Below, one piece after another: positions 11,199 to 20,580 of a stretch of 64,000 nucleotides of DNA (positions are counted from its first letter, which is position 1; each line of letters begins with the position of its first letter). Under the pieces are notes generated by a model, which was not told the origin of the DNA, made no database searches, and was given only the letters and a program-made list of their open reading frames with translations. The DNA lies in NCBI GenBank assembly GCA_023667225.1, contig JAMPAN010000001.1, forward strand, positions 586,633-650,632. Reading direction: 5' to 3'. Made by a program: the position numbers and the translations under genes. This stretch comes from Oxalobacter formigenes (lineage in GTDB: Bacteria; Pseudomonadota; Gammaproteobacteria; Burkholderiales; Burkholderiaceae_D).

Positions 11199-11286
11199 TG
11201 GCGGAAGGGGTGGGATTCGAACCCACGGATGCTTGCACATCGCCGGTTTTCAAGACCGGTGCAATCGACCACTCTGCCACCCTTCC
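11199..11286 (-). tRNA. tRNA-Ser (anticodon TGA)
   Basis: An 88-base cloverleaf including an encoded CCA end. Acceptor GGAAGGG pairs with CCCTTCC, the T arm reads GGTTCGAATCC, and the anticodon stem CCGGT/ACCGG surrounds a CTTGAAA loop, giving anticodon TGA. The long variable arm fits class II tRNA-Ser. Its 3' end points toward the decayed defence locus, but I found no duplicated tRNA end at the far side. Confidence 0.95.
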
Positions 11287-11344
11287 GGAAACTGGCATTA
11301 TACCCAAGCCGGGGCGGGTTGCGTTCAGTTTTTCGGGGGAAAAT

Positions 11345-12541
11345 TCAGTCCGGCAGAAAAATCTGCTGGAGGTCGTTCAAAAACAGCCGGCCTTTTTCCG
11401 TAGGCCGGATAATGGTCGGGTCACGGTAAAGCAGCCCCTGTTTTTCAGCCTGCTTGAGCTGCGGGCGCAGAAATTCCAGCGGCAAGGCAGTCCTTTCATG
11501 GAACAGTTCCGGATAAAAGCCTTTGGTAAGACGCAAGGCATTGAGCATGAATTCAAAACCCATATCTTCGCGGGAAAGGGCAAATTCATCTTCAACCGCG
11601 TTGCCCTGCCCTGCATTGCGCATATAGGCATCAGGCTGGCTGTAACGGGCCTGGCGCATGACAATGCCGTCAACTGTCAGCTTGGAATGCGCGGCGGCCC
11701 CAATGCCGAGATAATCGCCGAAGAGCCAATAATTGAGATTGTGGCGGCAGGCGTTTTCCGGCCCGGCATAGGCAGAAACTTCGTAATGCTCGTAACCGGC
11801 GGCAGCTGTTGCCGCATCAATCATATCCTGCATGTCGGCAACGGTATCTTCATCCGGCAAGGCAGGCGGATGGCTGGCAAAAAAGGTATTTTGCTCTATC
11901 GTCAGCTGGTAAAGCGAAAGATGGGCAGGCGCATAGGAAAGCGCCATGGTCAGGTCGGCATCCAGATCATCCTTTGTTTGCATAGGAAGCGCATACATGA
12001 GATCCAGGTTGACGTTGCCCACTGTTTCCAGGGCGATTTCAACGGCTTTTTTTGCCTGGCCGGCATCATGAATGCGGCCCAGCCTTTCCAGGTGCACACG
12101 GTTAAAGCTCTGGATGCCCAAAGAAAGGCGGTTTATGCCGGCATCCCGGTATGCCCTGATTTTTGCCTTGTCAAAGGTGCCGGGGTTGGCTTCCAGGGTA
12201 ATTTCCACATCCGGCGTCAGCAAAACCCGGCTGCGGACAGTGTCCAGCAATCGGGCAATGGCGTTGCCTGAAAAAAGGCTGGGCGTTCCGCCGCCGATAA
12301 AAATGGTGGAAACCTGCCTTTCCCGAATCAAAGGAAGGGAGGCTTCCAGATCCTGCCTAATCGCAGCGAGATAGGCTTCCTCCGGCACATCGGAAGCAAG
12401 GGCATGGGAATAAAAGTCACAATACGGACATTTTCTTTTGCACCACGGTATATGAATATACAGCGAAAGCGGCGGCAGCAAGTCAAAATGCAGCAGATCA
12501 TCCCCCTGCCTGGGCTGTACCCGTGGCGGGATCAGCATCAT
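11345..12541 (-). CDS. hemW: Radical SAM heme chaperone HemW
   Basis: A 398-residue HemN-like radical SAM protein. The cluster motif is CKRKCPYC with cysteines at 34, 38 and 41, preceded by YIHIPW. HemW proteins were long annotated as oxygen-independent coproporphyrinogen oxidase, but they bind heme and deliver it to acceptors. Start ATGATG overlaps the rdgB stop by four bases (ATGA), so the two are translationally coupled in an rph-rdgB-hemW order typical of Burkholderiales. Start could be either ATG of the pair. Confidence 0.92.
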   Translation of the reverse strand: MMLIPPRVQPRQGDDLLHFDLLPPLSLYIHIPWCKRKCPYCDFYSHALASDVPEEAYLAAIRQDLEASLPLIRERQVSTIFIGGGTPSLFSGNAIARLLDTVRSRVLLTPDVEITLEANPGTFDKAKIRAYRDAGINRLSLGIQSFNRVHLERLGRIHDAGQAKKAVEIALETVGNVNLDLMYALPMQTKDDLDADLTMALSYAPAHLSLYQLTIEQNTFFASHPPALPDEDTVADMQDMIDAATAAAGYEHYEVSAYAGPENACRHNLNYWLFGDYLGIGAAAHSKLTVDGIVMRQARYSQPDAYMRNAGQGNAVEDEFALSREDMGFEFMLNALRLTKGFYPELFHERTALPLEFLRPQLKQAEKQGLLYRDPTIIRPTEKGRLFLNDLQQIFLPD

Positions 12542-13122
12542 CCGAGCTTCTCCAGCAAGGCCCTTAGCGCCTTGCCGCGATGGGAAAGGCGGTTTTTCTC
12601 TTCGGGAGAAAGCTGGGCGGCCGTTTTGCCCATTTCCGGCAACCAGAAATGGGGGTCATAACCAAAGCCGTTTTCCCCTGTTGGCTCCGGCACAATCTGC
12701 CCATGCCATATTCCATCTGCAATAACCGGCTGGGGGTCGTCAGGATGGCGCACATAGACCAGCACGCAATAAAAATTGGCGGATTTATCGGAAAAAGGTT
12801 TCAGCGCTTCCACCAGTTTCTTATTGTTAAGCTGGTCTGAACCGTGGCTTCCGGCATAACGGGCAGACAAGACGCCCGGCGCGCCGCCCAGACTGGCTGC
12901 ACAGATGCCGGAATCATCTGCCAGTGCGGGAAGCCCGGTCTGGCGCGAAGCATGGCGTGCCTTGTTCAGGGCATTTTCAATAAAGGTCTGATAAGGCTCA
13001 GGGGCTTCGCTTACGCCAAATTCGGATTGGGGAACAATATCCCACCCTGCCGGAGCCAGCATTTCGCGCAGTTCCCGGAGTTTGCCGCTGTTGCCTGAAG
13101 CCAGTACGATTTTCCGGTTCAT
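12538..13122 (-). CDS. rdgB: dITP/XTP pyrophosphatase
   Basis: A 194-residue Ham1/RdgB house-cleaning enzyme that hydrolyses dITP, XTP and related non-canonical purine nucleotides to monophosphates. N-terminal IVLASGNSGKLRELREML and the catalytic stretch PALADDSGICAASLGGAPG are clear. It lies 9 bases after rph and overlaps hemW by four bases, so the three genes form one minus-strand operon. Confidence 0.95.
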   Translation of the reverse strand: MNRKIVLASGNSGKLRELREMLAPAGWDIVPQSEFGVSEAPEPYQTFIENALNKARHASRQTGLPALADDSGICAASLGGAPGVLSARYAGSHGSDQLNNKKLVEALKPFSDKSANFYCVLVYVRHPDDPQPVIADGIWHGQIVPEPTGENGFGYDPHFWLPEMGKTAAQLSPEEKNRLSHRGKALRALLEKLG

Positions 13123-13131
13123 GCCTGGAGC

Positions 13132-13902
13132 CTAGTAACGGCCGTTTAGGCCCAAAATGGATTTTTGCAGCCCGATCAGTTCGCTAATGCCTTTATGGGC
13201 CATTTTCAACATACTGTCCAACGCGGCCTTGTCAAAAACTTCTCCCTCTGCCGTACCCTGCAATTCCACATACAGGCCGGCCTCTGTCATGACCACATTC
13301 ATGTCGGTATCGCACATGCTGTCTTCCTGGTAATCCAGATCCAGCATAGGCGTACCCTGCACCATGCCCACAGAGACTGCGCCCACAAAGTGGCGAAGCG
13401 GCACTTTTTCAATCAGGCCATCGTCCACCATTTCGCTGAAGGCATCATAAGCGGCAATCATGGCGCCGCAGATAGAGGCAGTTCGGGTACCGCCGTCAGC
13501 CTGTATCACATCGCAATCCAGCTTTAAGGTACGTTCGCCAAAGGCTGCCAGATCAAATGCCGCGCGAAGCGAGCGGCCTATCAGCCGCTGGATTTCCTGC
13601 GTCCGGCCGGTTTGCCGCCCTCTTGCGGCTTCACGGTCAGAGCGGGTATGCGTAGCGCGAGGCAGCATGCCGTATTCCGCTGTCAGCCATCCCCTGCCGC
13701 TTCCTGCAAGAAAGGAAGGCACCCGTTCTTCAATGCTGGCTGTGCAAATTACTTTGGTATCGCCAAAAGTAGTCAGAACCGAACCTTCTGCATGGCGGGT
13801 AAAGCCGCGCTCGAAGTTGATGGGGCGCAGCTCATCCAGACTGCGGCCATACGAACGCTGAAACTCCGGCGGGGTCATGTCTTTTATTTCTGAGTCAGGC
13901 AT
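13132..13902 (-). CDS. rph: Ribonuclease PH
   Basis: A 256-residue phosphorolytic 3'-exonuclease that trims tRNA precursors. Conserved features: [35 protein letters not shown], and [20 protein letters not shown] with the metal-binding aspartates. Start at 13902 has only a weak GGA upstream; an ATG eight codons inside ([13 protein letters not shown]) is an alternative and would also fit the family length. Confidence 0.95.
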   Translation of the reverse strand: MPDSEIKDMTPPEFQRSYGRSLDELRPINFERGFTRHAEGSVLTTFGDTKVICTASIEERVPSFLAGSGRGWLTAEYGMLPRATHTRSDREAARGRQTGRTQEIQRLIGRSLRAAFDLAAFGERTLKLDCDVIQADGGTRTASICGAMIAAYDAFSEMVDDGLIEKVPLRHFVGAVSVGMVQGTPMLDLDYQEDSMCDTDMNVVMTEAGLYVELQGTAEGEVFDKAALDSMLKMAHKGISELIGLQKSILGLNGRY

Positions 13903-14052
13903 TTTGCATTCCGAAAAAATTTGAGTTGCTGTTCATGATGCCATCGAAAAACCGTTATGAAAACCTTTTTCAGGTAAAAAAACTGCTGGGAAATACGGTC
14001 ACATTATCTAATAAATGACATTACATTTTTATTGCAATAGCTTGGTTATAAT

Positions 14053-14832
14053 CTATTTTTTTAATAAACGCATTGATCCAAATAATTCTTGCATCCCGGT
14101 ATGGCGGATAAAGGAAAGATTATAGGGATGCTCCGAGCAAATTTGTGGAAAACGGGAAAACGCCGGCAACCCGGCCAGCCTTTCCGCCATTTTTCCCCAC
14201 AGGATAAAAAGCGGGAGCGGCCTGCCATAAGCAGCGGCATCATCAGCCAGCGCATCCATAACTACACTCAAAAAAGGCTGCCAGGCTTTTGATTCCTTTG
14301 CAGGCGGCACATGCGGCCTGAATACCAGAGCGGCATTGAGAAGCAAAAAGCCCCTGTCAAGCAAGGCTTGCTGCAATTCATCCAGCCTGCGGATATAGGG
14401 TGAATCTGTTGCCTGTGCAATCCGGGCTACCTTAGCCATAGCATCAGCCCCGGTATGCTCAGGGCGCAGACTGTTTTCCGCTACCAGGAGCATTTTCAGA
14501 AAATTACGCAGGGAAGTTGCCCGGTTGACCTGACGGGAAAACCCCTTGTCAGACCAGATATCCTGCACAGCTCCATCCATAAAGCAATACCCTGAAGCGC
14601 TTTCTTCCCGGGGATATGGCCCTTCTCCCACCAGCACATAACGCACGGCAGGAAGCGGCTGGGAAAAAGCTGCAAAGAGACGGTTAGCTGTCGGCAAAAA
14701 CGCCGTTTCTTCCAATGCGTGCAGATAGTTCCCGTCTGCCTGGGCCACTGCCCTGACGGCATTTTCCAGAACCGGCTGCCAGCTGGAATGGGCACGCAAA
14801 AGTGAATCAGCAATAAAGGAAGGGAAACTCAT
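14053..14832 (-). CDS. Atypical uracil-DNA glycosylase-fold protein
   Basis: A 259-residue protein that aligns in layout with Ung. The region [19 protein letters not shown] stands where family 1 enzymes have GQDPYH, so the catalytic aspartate and the following His are absent. The C-terminal [16 protein letters not shown] corresponds to the HPSPLS leucine-loop region. Also typical are [12 protein letters not shown] and FILWGKMAE (in Ung LLLNTVLTV and VLWG). It overlaps uvrB by four bases (ATGA), suggesting coupling with nucleotide-excision repair. It may be a non-catalytic or differently acting relative; activity cannot be told from the sequence. Confidence 0.7.
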   Translation of the reverse strand: MSFPSFIADSLLRAHSSWQPVLENAVRAVAQADGNYLHALEETAFLPTANRLFAAFSQPLPAVRYVLVGEGPYPREESASGYCFMDGAVQDIWSDKGFSRQVNRATSLRNFLKMLLVAENSLRPEHTGADAMAKVARIAQATDSPYIRRLDELQQALLDRGFLLLNAALVFRPHVPPAKESKAWQPFLSVVMDALADDAAAYGRPLPLFILWGKMAERLAGLPAFSRFPQICSEHPYNLSFIRHTGMQELFGSMRLLKK

Positions 14833-16925
14833 TTTTTGGGTTTGGCCTCAAGAATACGATCCACAATACCCGCGCCAAACACCCGCTCCCGCAAAAGCCG
14901 AAGCTGGTCTCTCACCTGGGCGGCCTGCTCAAATTCCAGATTTTTCGCATGGTCGCTCATCTGTTTTTCCAGACGCTTGATTTCCTTGCCAAGCTGCTTT
15001 TCACCCATCACGTCATAATGGGCGTTATCCTGCTGTATCAGCATTTCCTGGCGCGCCTGTTCGGAATGGAAAACGCCGTCAATCAGGTCGCGCACTTCTT
15101 TCATGATGCCTGAAGGCGTAATATGGTGCGCTTCATTGTAGGATAGCTGCCTTGCCCGCCGTCGTTCTGTTTCCTCAATGGCCTGCTTCATGGAATCGGT
15201 TATTACATTCCCGTATAAAATCGCCGTCCCGTTCAGGTTGCGTGCTGCCCGGCCGATTGTCTGGATCAGGCTGCGGCTGGAGCGAAGGAATCCTTCCTTG
15301 TCTGCATCCAGAATAGCCACCAGCGACACTTCAGGAATATCCAGCCCTTCCCTGAGCAGGTTGATGCCAACCAGCACATCAAAGGTTCCCAACCGTAAAT
15401 CGCGCACGATTTCTACCCGCTCGACGGTATCAATGTCGCTATGAAGGTAACGCACCCGGATGCCGTTTTCTCCCAGGAAATCGGTCAACTGTTCCGCCAT
15501 GCGTTTGGTCAGCGTGGTAACCAGCACCCGCTCGCTTTTTTCTATCCTGTCCCGAATTTCCGAAAGCAGATCATCCACCTGGGTATCGGCAGGACGAACT
15601 ATTACTGCCGGGTCAACCAGCCCTGTCGGCCGTACAACCTGTTCTACCACCTGGCCGGAATGGGAAAGCTCGTACTCTGCCGGTGTTGCCGAAACGAAAA
15701 TAGTCTGCCCCATCTTGCTCACAAATTCCTCGAACCGCAAAGGGCGGTTATCCAGCGCCGAGGGCAGTCTGAAGCCGTAATCTACCAGATTGGTCTTGCG
15801 TGAACGGTCGCCGTTATACATGCCGTTTAACTGCCCTATCATGACATGGGATTCATCCAGGAAAAAAAGCGTTTCCGAAGGCAGGTAATCCACCAGTGTC
15901 GGCGGCGGATCGCCGGGCCGGGCCCCGCTTAAATGCCGGGAATAATTTTCAATTCCCTTGGTGAAACCCATTTCCTGGAGCATTTCCAGATCAAAACGGG
16001 TCCGCTGATCCAGCCGCTGTTCTTCCACCAGCTTGCCGTTTTCCCGAAAAAAGGCTTTTCTCTCGCGCAGCTCTTCCTTGATGGTTTCAATGGCACGCAA
16101 TACAGTCGCCCTGGGCGTGACATAGTGCGAACCGGGATAAATGGTAAAACGGGGAATGCGCTGGATAGTTTTCCCGGTTAGCGGATCAAAAAACTGCAAG
16201 GTTTCCACTTCATCATCAAACATCTCGATACGCAGCGCATATTCCGCATTCTCTGCAGGAAACACATCAATGGTATCGCCCCTCACGCGAAAAGTTCCCC
16301 TGGAAAAATCCGTTTCATTCCGGCTGTATTGCATCTGGACAAGCTTGGCAATCACATCGCGCTGCGCGACTCTGTCCCTTTCCCTTAACGTCAGGATCAT
16401 CTGATGATATTCATTAGGGTTTCCAATGCCATAAATAGCCGAAACCGTAGCGACAATCACCACATCCCGCCGCTCCATAATGGACTTGGTACAGGAAAGG
16501 CGCATCTGTTCAATATGGTCGTTAATGGCGGAATCTTTTTCAATGAACAAATCGCGCTGCGGCACATAGGCTTCCGGCTGGTAGTAGTCATAATAGCTGA
16601 CAAAATATTCAACGGCATTTTTCGGAAAAAACTCCCTGAACTCGCTGTAAAGCTGTGCCGCCAGTGTTTTGTTTGGCGCAAATACAATCGCCGGCCGGCC
16701 GGTTTTGGCGATTACATTTGCCATAGTATAGGTTTTGCCGGAGCCGGTAACCCCCAAAAGCGTCTGATAGGCCAGGCCGTTTTCCAGGCCGTCTATCAGG
16801 CTGTTTACCGCCTCCGGCTGGTCTCCGGAAGGCGGAAAAGGCTGGTAAAGCTGAAAAGGCGAATCAGGGAAAGTAACAAATTTCCCTTCTTCTTTTTTAC
16901 TTGAAAGCAGTGATGGACGCGTCAT
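14829..16925 (-). CDS. uvrB: Excinuclease ABC subunit B
   Basis: A 698-residue UvrB, the damage-verifying helicase-like subunit of nucleotide-excision repair. Walker A GVTGSGKT at 58-65, beta-hairpin region [15 protein letters not shown], DExx motif [13 protein letters not shown], motif [11 protein letters not shown], and a C-terminal UVR motif ([20 protein letters not shown]) that binds UvrC. The start at 16925 has AGGCAGGA 6-13 bases upstream; the open frame extends 42 codons further but the added residues do not resemble UvrB. The coding end overlaps the next gene by four bases. I see no clear SOS box upstream. Confidence 0.96.
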   Translation of the reverse strand: MTRPSLLSSKKEEGKFVTFPDSPFQLYQPFPPSGDQPEAVNSLIDGLENGLAYQTLLGVTGSGKTYTMANVIAKTGRPAIVFAPNKTLAAQLYSEFREFFPKNAVEYFVSYYDYYQPEAYVPQRDLFIEKDSAINDHIEQMRLSCTKSIMERRDVVIVATVSAIYGIGNPNEYHQMILTLRERDRVAQRDVIAKLVQMQYSRNETDFSRGTFRVRGDTIDVFPAENAEYALRIEMFDDEVETLQFFDPLTGKTIQRIPRFTIYPGSHYVTPRATVLRAIETIKEELRERKAFFRENGKLVEEQRLDQRTRFDLEMLQEMGFTKGIENYSRHLSGARPGDPPPTLVDYLPSETLFFLDESHVMIGQLNGMYNGDRSRKTNLVDYGFRLPSALDNRPLRFEEFVSKMGQTIFVSATPAEYELSHSGQVVEQVVRPTGLVDPAVIVRPADTQVDDLLSEIRDRIEKSERVLVTTLTKRMAEQLTDFLGENGIRVRYLHSDIDTVERVEIVRDLRLGTFDVLVGINLLREGLDIPEVSLVAILDADKEGFLRSSRSLIQTIGRAARNLNGTAILYGNVITDSMKQAIEETERRRARQLSYNEAHHITPSGIMKEVRDLIDGVFHSEQARQEMLIQQDNAHYDVMGEKQLGKEIKRLEKQMSDHAKNLEFEQAAQVRDQLRLLRERVFGAGIVDRILEAKPKK

Positions 16926-17068
16926 GAATTTCCTGCCTCTTATAACATGACATCCGGTACAGGAAAGAGTAAAATTCTGCTTAACCTGAATACCGGAAAA
17001 CGATACTGTGCCGGGCAAACCGCCAGGAAACTCTTTTGTTTTACCGGGCAAGATGAAATGGTAACACG

Positions 17069-18283
17069 ATGAGCATATCTACACCGGACTCCCTTTTTTC
17101 CGCCATACCTATGGCTCCCCGTGATCCTATTTTAGGCATCACCGAAGCTTTTAACGCTGATCCCAATCCGGAAAAAGTCAATCTTGGCGTTGGCGTGTAT
17201 TATGACGATAACGGTCATGTTCCCATGCTCGGATGCGTCCGGCAGGCGGAAGCCCTTATGCTGAAAAAAGCTCTGCCGCACACTTACCTGCCCATTAACG
17301 GCCTGCCTGCTTTTAATACCGCTGTCCAGAAAATGGTTTTCGGCGAAGATTGCCTGGCACGCCGGGAAAACCGTATCCTGACGGTACAGGCATTGGGCGG
17401 CACAGGCGCACTTCGCATCGGCGCTGATTTTATCAACCGTTTTTCCCGTAGCACCCAGGTATGGATCAGTAATCCCAGCTGGGAAAACCATCGTGCCATT
17501 TTTGAAACAGACGGCTTCACCGTCAATACCTACCCTTATTATGATGCCAGCACACGCGGCATCGACTTCGATGGCATGATGGCTGAATTCAGAACTATCC
17601 CGGCGGGTTCAGCCGTTGTTTTGCATGCCTGCTGCCATAACCCTACTGGTCTGGATCTATCTGATAAACAATGGGAAGAAATTGTTACCCTTTTTAAGGA
17701 ACGCGCCCTTATCCCGTTCCTGGATATGGCCTATCAGGGCTTTGCGCAAAGTCTTGAGGAAGATGGACGCATTATCCGGCGTTTTGTTGAAAGCTGCCCT
17801 TATGTGCTGGTTTCCAATTCCTATTCCAAATCCTTTGCCCTTTATGGAGAACGTATCGGTGCATTTAGCTTGGTAACGCCTTCGGCAGATGAAACAGCCC
17901 GTGCGCTTTCCCAGGTCAAGCGGATTATCCGAACAAACTATTCCAATCCCTCACGCTATGGCGCAGAAATTGTCGCAAGCGTACTGACTTCGCCGGAACT
18001 TTACGCCATGTGGGACAGCGAGCTTTCCGATATGCGTTCCCGTATCCGCCAGATGCGGGAACAGTTTGTCCATGAGCTGTCTGCCCTGCATAAGGATAGA
18101 GATTTCAGCTACATTACCCGCCAGAACGGCCTTTTTTCGTATTCCGGCCTTACAAAGGAACAGGTTGCCACCTTACGCGACAAATATGCCATTTATGCGG
18201 TAGATACCGGTCGGATTTGCGTGGCAGCGCTCAATTCACACAACATAGGATATGTTGTTCGGGCTATTTCCGATGTCCTTTGA
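17069..18283 (+). CDS. tyrB: Aromatic/aspartate aminotransferase, class I
   Basis: A 404-residue PLP aminotransferase of the AspC/TyrB group, transferring amino groups between aspartate or aromatic amino acids and 2-oxoglutarate. PLP lysine 254 sits in [27 protein letters not shown] and the C-terminal arginine region [10 protein letters not shown] are conserved. Divergent from uvrB across about 140 bases. Whether it prefers tyrosine/phenylalanine or aspartate cannot be read off, so the symbol is tentative. Confidence 0.85.
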   Translation: MSISTPDSLFSAIPMAPRDPILGITEAFNADPNPEKVNLGVGVYYDDNGHVPMLGCVRQAEALMLKKALPHTYLPINGLPAFNTAVQKMVFGEDCLARRENRILTVQALGGTGALRIGADFINRFSRSTQVWISNPSWENHRAIFETDGFTVNTYPYYDASTRGIDFDGMMAEFRTIPAGSAVVLHACCHNPTGLDLSDKQWEEIVTLFKERALIPFLDMAYQGFAQSLEEDGRIIRRFVESCPYVLVSNSYSKSFALYGERIGAFSLVTPSADETARALSQVKRIIRTNYSNPSRYGAEIVASVLTSPELYAMWDSELSDMRSRIRQMREQFVHELSALHKDRDFSYITRQNGLFSYSGLTKEQVATLRDKYAIYAVDTGRICVAALNSHNIGYVVRAISDVL

Positions 18284-18676
18284 TACGTTTCCCTGGCTCT
18301 GCTGCGATTCATACAGCATTTAATAAAGCCTGAATACCCTGCCAGTTTACTTGGCGGGGTATTTTATTTTGGCATTCTTTTCCTGTTCGGGAACCGGATA
18401 CGGGCAAATCCGGCAGACTTACTCACCTGTTCCTAAAGAAACAGGGCAACTTCAATTATTTTCACTGAACATTCAGAAAAAACAGTTCGTTAATCTTGTA
18501 TGCGCTTTATCAAACTGCTTATTGGTATAACACTGAACCAACCCTTGCTTCATTCGTCAGAAATAAATGACAAGCAAGCCGCAGGCAAATCATGTCTGAG
18601 ACTCCTTCCTGAAAATTTTGGAAATAAGCAGAAGGAGCGGCTGCCTTTCCTATACTGTCACAAAATGGAGAATCCT
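18284..18676. other. Intergenic region before the OmpA-type lipoprotein gene
   Basis: About 390 bases with no convincing gene. It holds the terminator at 18333-18368 and a conserved-looking stretch at 18412-18437 (GGCAGACTTACTCACCTGTT followed by CCTAAA) that closely resembles one at 35534-35560, also about 270 bases before a lipoprotein gene. An open frame entering the lipoprotein gene from 18500 lacks a ribosome site and family resemblance. Confidence 0.6.
18333..18368 (+). terminator. Intrinsic terminator after the aminotransferase
   Basis: A 12-bp stem (AATACCCTGCCA with TGGCGGGGTATT, one G-U pair) with a 7-base loop, followed by TTTATTTT. Placed about 50 bases after the aminotransferase stop. 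Confidence 0.8.
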
Positions 18677-19333
18677 ATGCGCACAAAAATGACCGTTTCT
18701 GTAATTGCCGCAGCCATGGCTATCACTGGTTGCGCCAACATGACTGATACCCAGAAAAAGACAGGGACAGGCGCGGGAGTCGGCGCAGCAACAGGCGCCA
18801 TCATCGGCGCACTTACAGGCCCTGGAGGATGGGGACGCGCGCTGGTTGGCGGTGGCATTGGCGCACTGGTTGGCGGCGGAGCAACCTATCTATGGTCTAA
18901 AAACATGAACAAACAGAAAAATGAAATAAGCACCTCAACCAAAGGCAGCGGTATCACAGTCACACAAACAAAAGATAACCTTATGCAGGTCAATATCCCT
19001 AGTGATATTTCTTTTGCTGCCAACAGCGCCCAGTTAAATCCGGATTTTCGTCAGGTGCTGAATAAGGTTGCCGACAATTTGAAAGCTTATCCCAATACCA
19101 ATATCATCATTGCAGGCTACACAGACAATACCGGCAATGATGCCATCAATACTCCGCTTTCCAGGGAACGTGCCGAACAGGTTCAGGCTTATCTGATCAG
19201 TCACGGCGTAGCTGCAAACCGTATTCGTACAGAGGGATTTGGTTCCAAATATCCGGTTGCCGATAATGCGACAGCAGAAGGCCGTGCAGAGAATCGCAGA
19301 GTAGAAATTTATGTAGGAGAACAAGCTTCCTGA
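18677..19333 (+). CDS. OmpA-family peptidoglycan-binding lipoprotein
   Basis: A 218-residue outer-membrane lipoprotein. The signal peptide ends in the lipobox ITGC (lipidated Cys about residue 19), followed by a glycine-zipper segment (GAGVGAATGAIIGALTG) and a C-terminal OmpA-like domain with ISFAANSAQLNPDF, AGYTDNTGNDAIN, LSRERAEQV and AENRRVEIY, which binds diaminopimelate of peptidoglycan. I chose the ATG at 18677 because GGAG lies 6 bases upstream and the lipoprotein signal then begins properly. YiaD/YfiB-like role in envelope integrity is inference. Confidence 0.88.
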   Translation: MRTKMTVSVIAAAMAITGCANMTDTQKKTGTGAGVGAATGAIIGALTGPGGWGRALVGGGIGALVGGGATYLWSKNMNKQKNEISTSTKGSGITVTQTKDNLMQVNIPSDISFAANSAQLNPDFRQVLNKVADNLKAYPNTNIIIAGYTDNTGNDAINTPLSRERAEQVQAYLISHGVAANRIRTEGFGSKYPVADNATAEGRAENRRVEIYVGEQAS

Positions 19334-19385
19334 TATTTTTCAGCCGAATAACTTATCTCGTTTTATCCGGTGGAAATAGCCAACA

Positions 19386-19427
19386 AATTGTCCTGCCGGC
19401 ATTGCGCTGTCAGGACAATTATTTTTT
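19386..19427 (+). terminator. Intrinsic terminator after the OmpA-type gene
   Basis: A perfect 10-bp stem (AATTGTCCTG / CAGGACAATT) with a 15-base loop and an ATTTTTT tail, about 50 bases after the stop codon. Confidence 0.85.
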
Positions 19428-19562
19428 CCAAATACCGCTAAAAGCCAATTTTTCTTCTCCCAAAATTGCCGAATAGATTGGCAAATTCAATATATTTTAA
19501 ACATTTGCAAAACACTTTTATGCGGATATAAACCATAAAAACAAGGTAATGCGGCAAAACAT

Positions 19563-19625
19563 TCCAGGGAGGCAAATAAGATAGGCGCTACACAGTATTG
19601 CGCCTATCTTATTTGCCTCCCTGGA
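19563..19625. repeat. 26-bp perfect inverted repeat (11-base loop)
   Basis: The left arm 19563-19588 (begins TCCAGGGAGGCAAATAAG) and the right arm 19600-19625 (ends CTTATTTGCCTCCCTGGA) are exact reverse complements around the loop TACACAGTATT. No U-run follows, so it is not a simple terminator. It stands just outside the XRE gene and the foreign phosphate operon, and may mark a boundary or be a foldback remnant of a mobile element. Confidence 0.8.
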
Positions 19626-19626
19626 T

Positions 19627-19722
19627 ATGGAAAATTGCCATGCACTGGCGGCATTTGTCATTCTGCTTGAAGAAGATGTGGAAAACATTATTGAGGAACC
19701 TTATCATCTTCGCAAGAAATAA
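19627..19722 (+). CDS. 31-codon open frame, possible gene remnant
   Basis: A short frame directly after the inverted repeat encoding 31 residues (starts MENCHALAAFVILLEEDVEN, ends EEPYHLRKK). The composition looks protein-like (alternating hydrophobic and acidic residues) but there is no ribosome site, since the bases upstream belong to the right arm of the repeat. It could be the tail of a gene whose body was lost. I do not recognise it. Confidence 0.25.
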   Translation: MENCHALAAFVILLEEDVENIIEEPYHLRKK

Positions 19723-19952
19723 CCTTCTGTCATGGCCTGCCACTGTTTCAGATTATTCTGCTATCCGAAAATCCATGCTGCCACCTGAGCCAATAGCCTC
19801 TGTCTTTTTCTGTATCAAACAGAAATAACCCATATACTGGATAACCTGTTCCTCTCTGCAAAATGATCAAGTGACGAATTGAAATTTTCTTCCGGAAACG
19901 GCAAAGGCCATCTCTCCCGCAAGAGGAAAGGGACCACGCATAATAAAATTGC

Positions 19953-20339
19953 ATGCTGGATTACATTAGTGCCTTGGCTTCTGCAATAAAAAATCGCCGG
20001 AAGGAGCTTGGTCTTACACAGGATGAAGCTGCGGGAAAAGCCGCTATCGCGCCCCGCACGATTCCTGATATTGAAAACCGCAAAGATAACCCTCGCCTAT
20101 CTACATTGTTCGGTATTGTCCGCGTCCTAAAAATGGATGCAAACGACATATTTTATCCTGAAATAAAACATGGAACCTATAATCAGGTGAAACTCCAAAC
20201 AATGTTTGCTGATTGCTTTGATAGTGAAGCCGACTTGCTGTATGAGGTTTGCACTTCCATTCTTTCCAGCCTGCGAAAAAGAGAATATTCGTACATCGAA
20301 ACTCAAAACGAAAAAGAGCCTGCGTTCCCCCTGGTCTAA
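19953..20339 (+). CDS. XRE-family transcriptional regulator
   Basis: A 128-residue DNA-binding protein with a helix-turn-helix at residues 8-60: IKNRRKELGLTQDEAAGKAA, then IENRKDNPRLSTLFGIVRVL and MDANDIFYPE. The style is that of small regulators carried on Gram-positive conjugative elements (inference from memory). The last codons overlap an intrinsic terminator that serves the facing pho operon, so the C-terminal tail NEKEPAFPLV is partly encoded by the terminator stem. No ribosome site is obvious before the ATG. It faces the phosphate operon tail to tail. Confidence 0.8.
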   Translation: MLDYISALASAIKNRRKELGLTQDEAAGKAAIAPRTIPDIENRKDNPRLSTLFGIVRVLKMDANDIFYPEIKHGTYNQVKLQTMFADCFDSEADLLYEVCTSILSSLRKREYSYIETQNEKEPAFPLV

Positions 20340-20354
20340 AGAGGAGCAGGCTCT
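20311..20354 (-). terminator. Terminator of the pst-pho-KTR operon
   Basis: On the minus strand a 9-bp stem (AGAGCCTGC / GCAGGCTCT) is followed by TTTTCG. It lies 20 bases after the KTR gene and overlaps the 3' coding end of the XRE gene on the other strand. Confidence 0.7.
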
Positions 20355-20373
20355 GCGCTGAATTGCGTCTGGC

Positions 20374-20538
20374 TCAATTGCTCAGCGTCATTCTTGGCTT
20401 AATTACATCTATTCGGTATTTTCTTCTGCACTTCGGGCAGAAAAGCGGGAAATGGGTCATAATTGTGCCTGGATAAACTTTCGTGCGGGTTTTACTGCCG
20501 CAGACAGGACAGCATATCCATTCTGATTTTTCTTGCAT
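20374..20538 (-). CDS. Cysteine-rich KTR-type small protein
   Basis: A 54-residue protein: N-terminal MQEKSEWICCPVCGSKTRTK, then FPLFCPKCRRKYRIDVIK. The two CPxC pairs (CPVC and CPKC) predict a zinc knuckle. It matches, from memory, the cysteine-rich KTR-domain proteins found on Gram-positive conjugative transposons near resistance genes. GGAG stands 13 bases before the ATG. It is the last gene of the operon, 42 bases after phoR. The role is unknown; its main value is as a marker of the source of the block. Confidence 0.75.
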   Translation of the reverse strand: MQEKSEWICCPVCGSKTRTKVYPGTIMTHFPLFCPKCRRKYRIDVIKPRMTLSN

Positions 20539-20580
20539 ATTGATCGTTCTCCATGAAAGGTATTTTTTTAGCAGATAAAT

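Larger units (their letters stand above)
19334..19952. other. Gene-poor region at the left edge of the foreign block
   Basis: About 620 bases. It contains the terminator at 19386-19427, the inverted repeat at 19563-19625 and the short frame at 19627-19722. The remainder (19730-19952) shows no supportable gene; a 68-codon minus-strand frame there has no ribosome site or recognisable motif. Confidence 0.5.

Noticed and set aside
11210..12271. 353-codon plus-strand frame opposite hemW
   Set aside because: Begins inside the tRNA-Ser gene and lies antisense to radical SAM motifs.
16926..17068. SOS box upstream of uvrB
   Set aside because: No CTGT-N8-ACAG sequence could be found between uvrB and the aminotransferase gene; CTGTACCGGATGTCA only matches one half.
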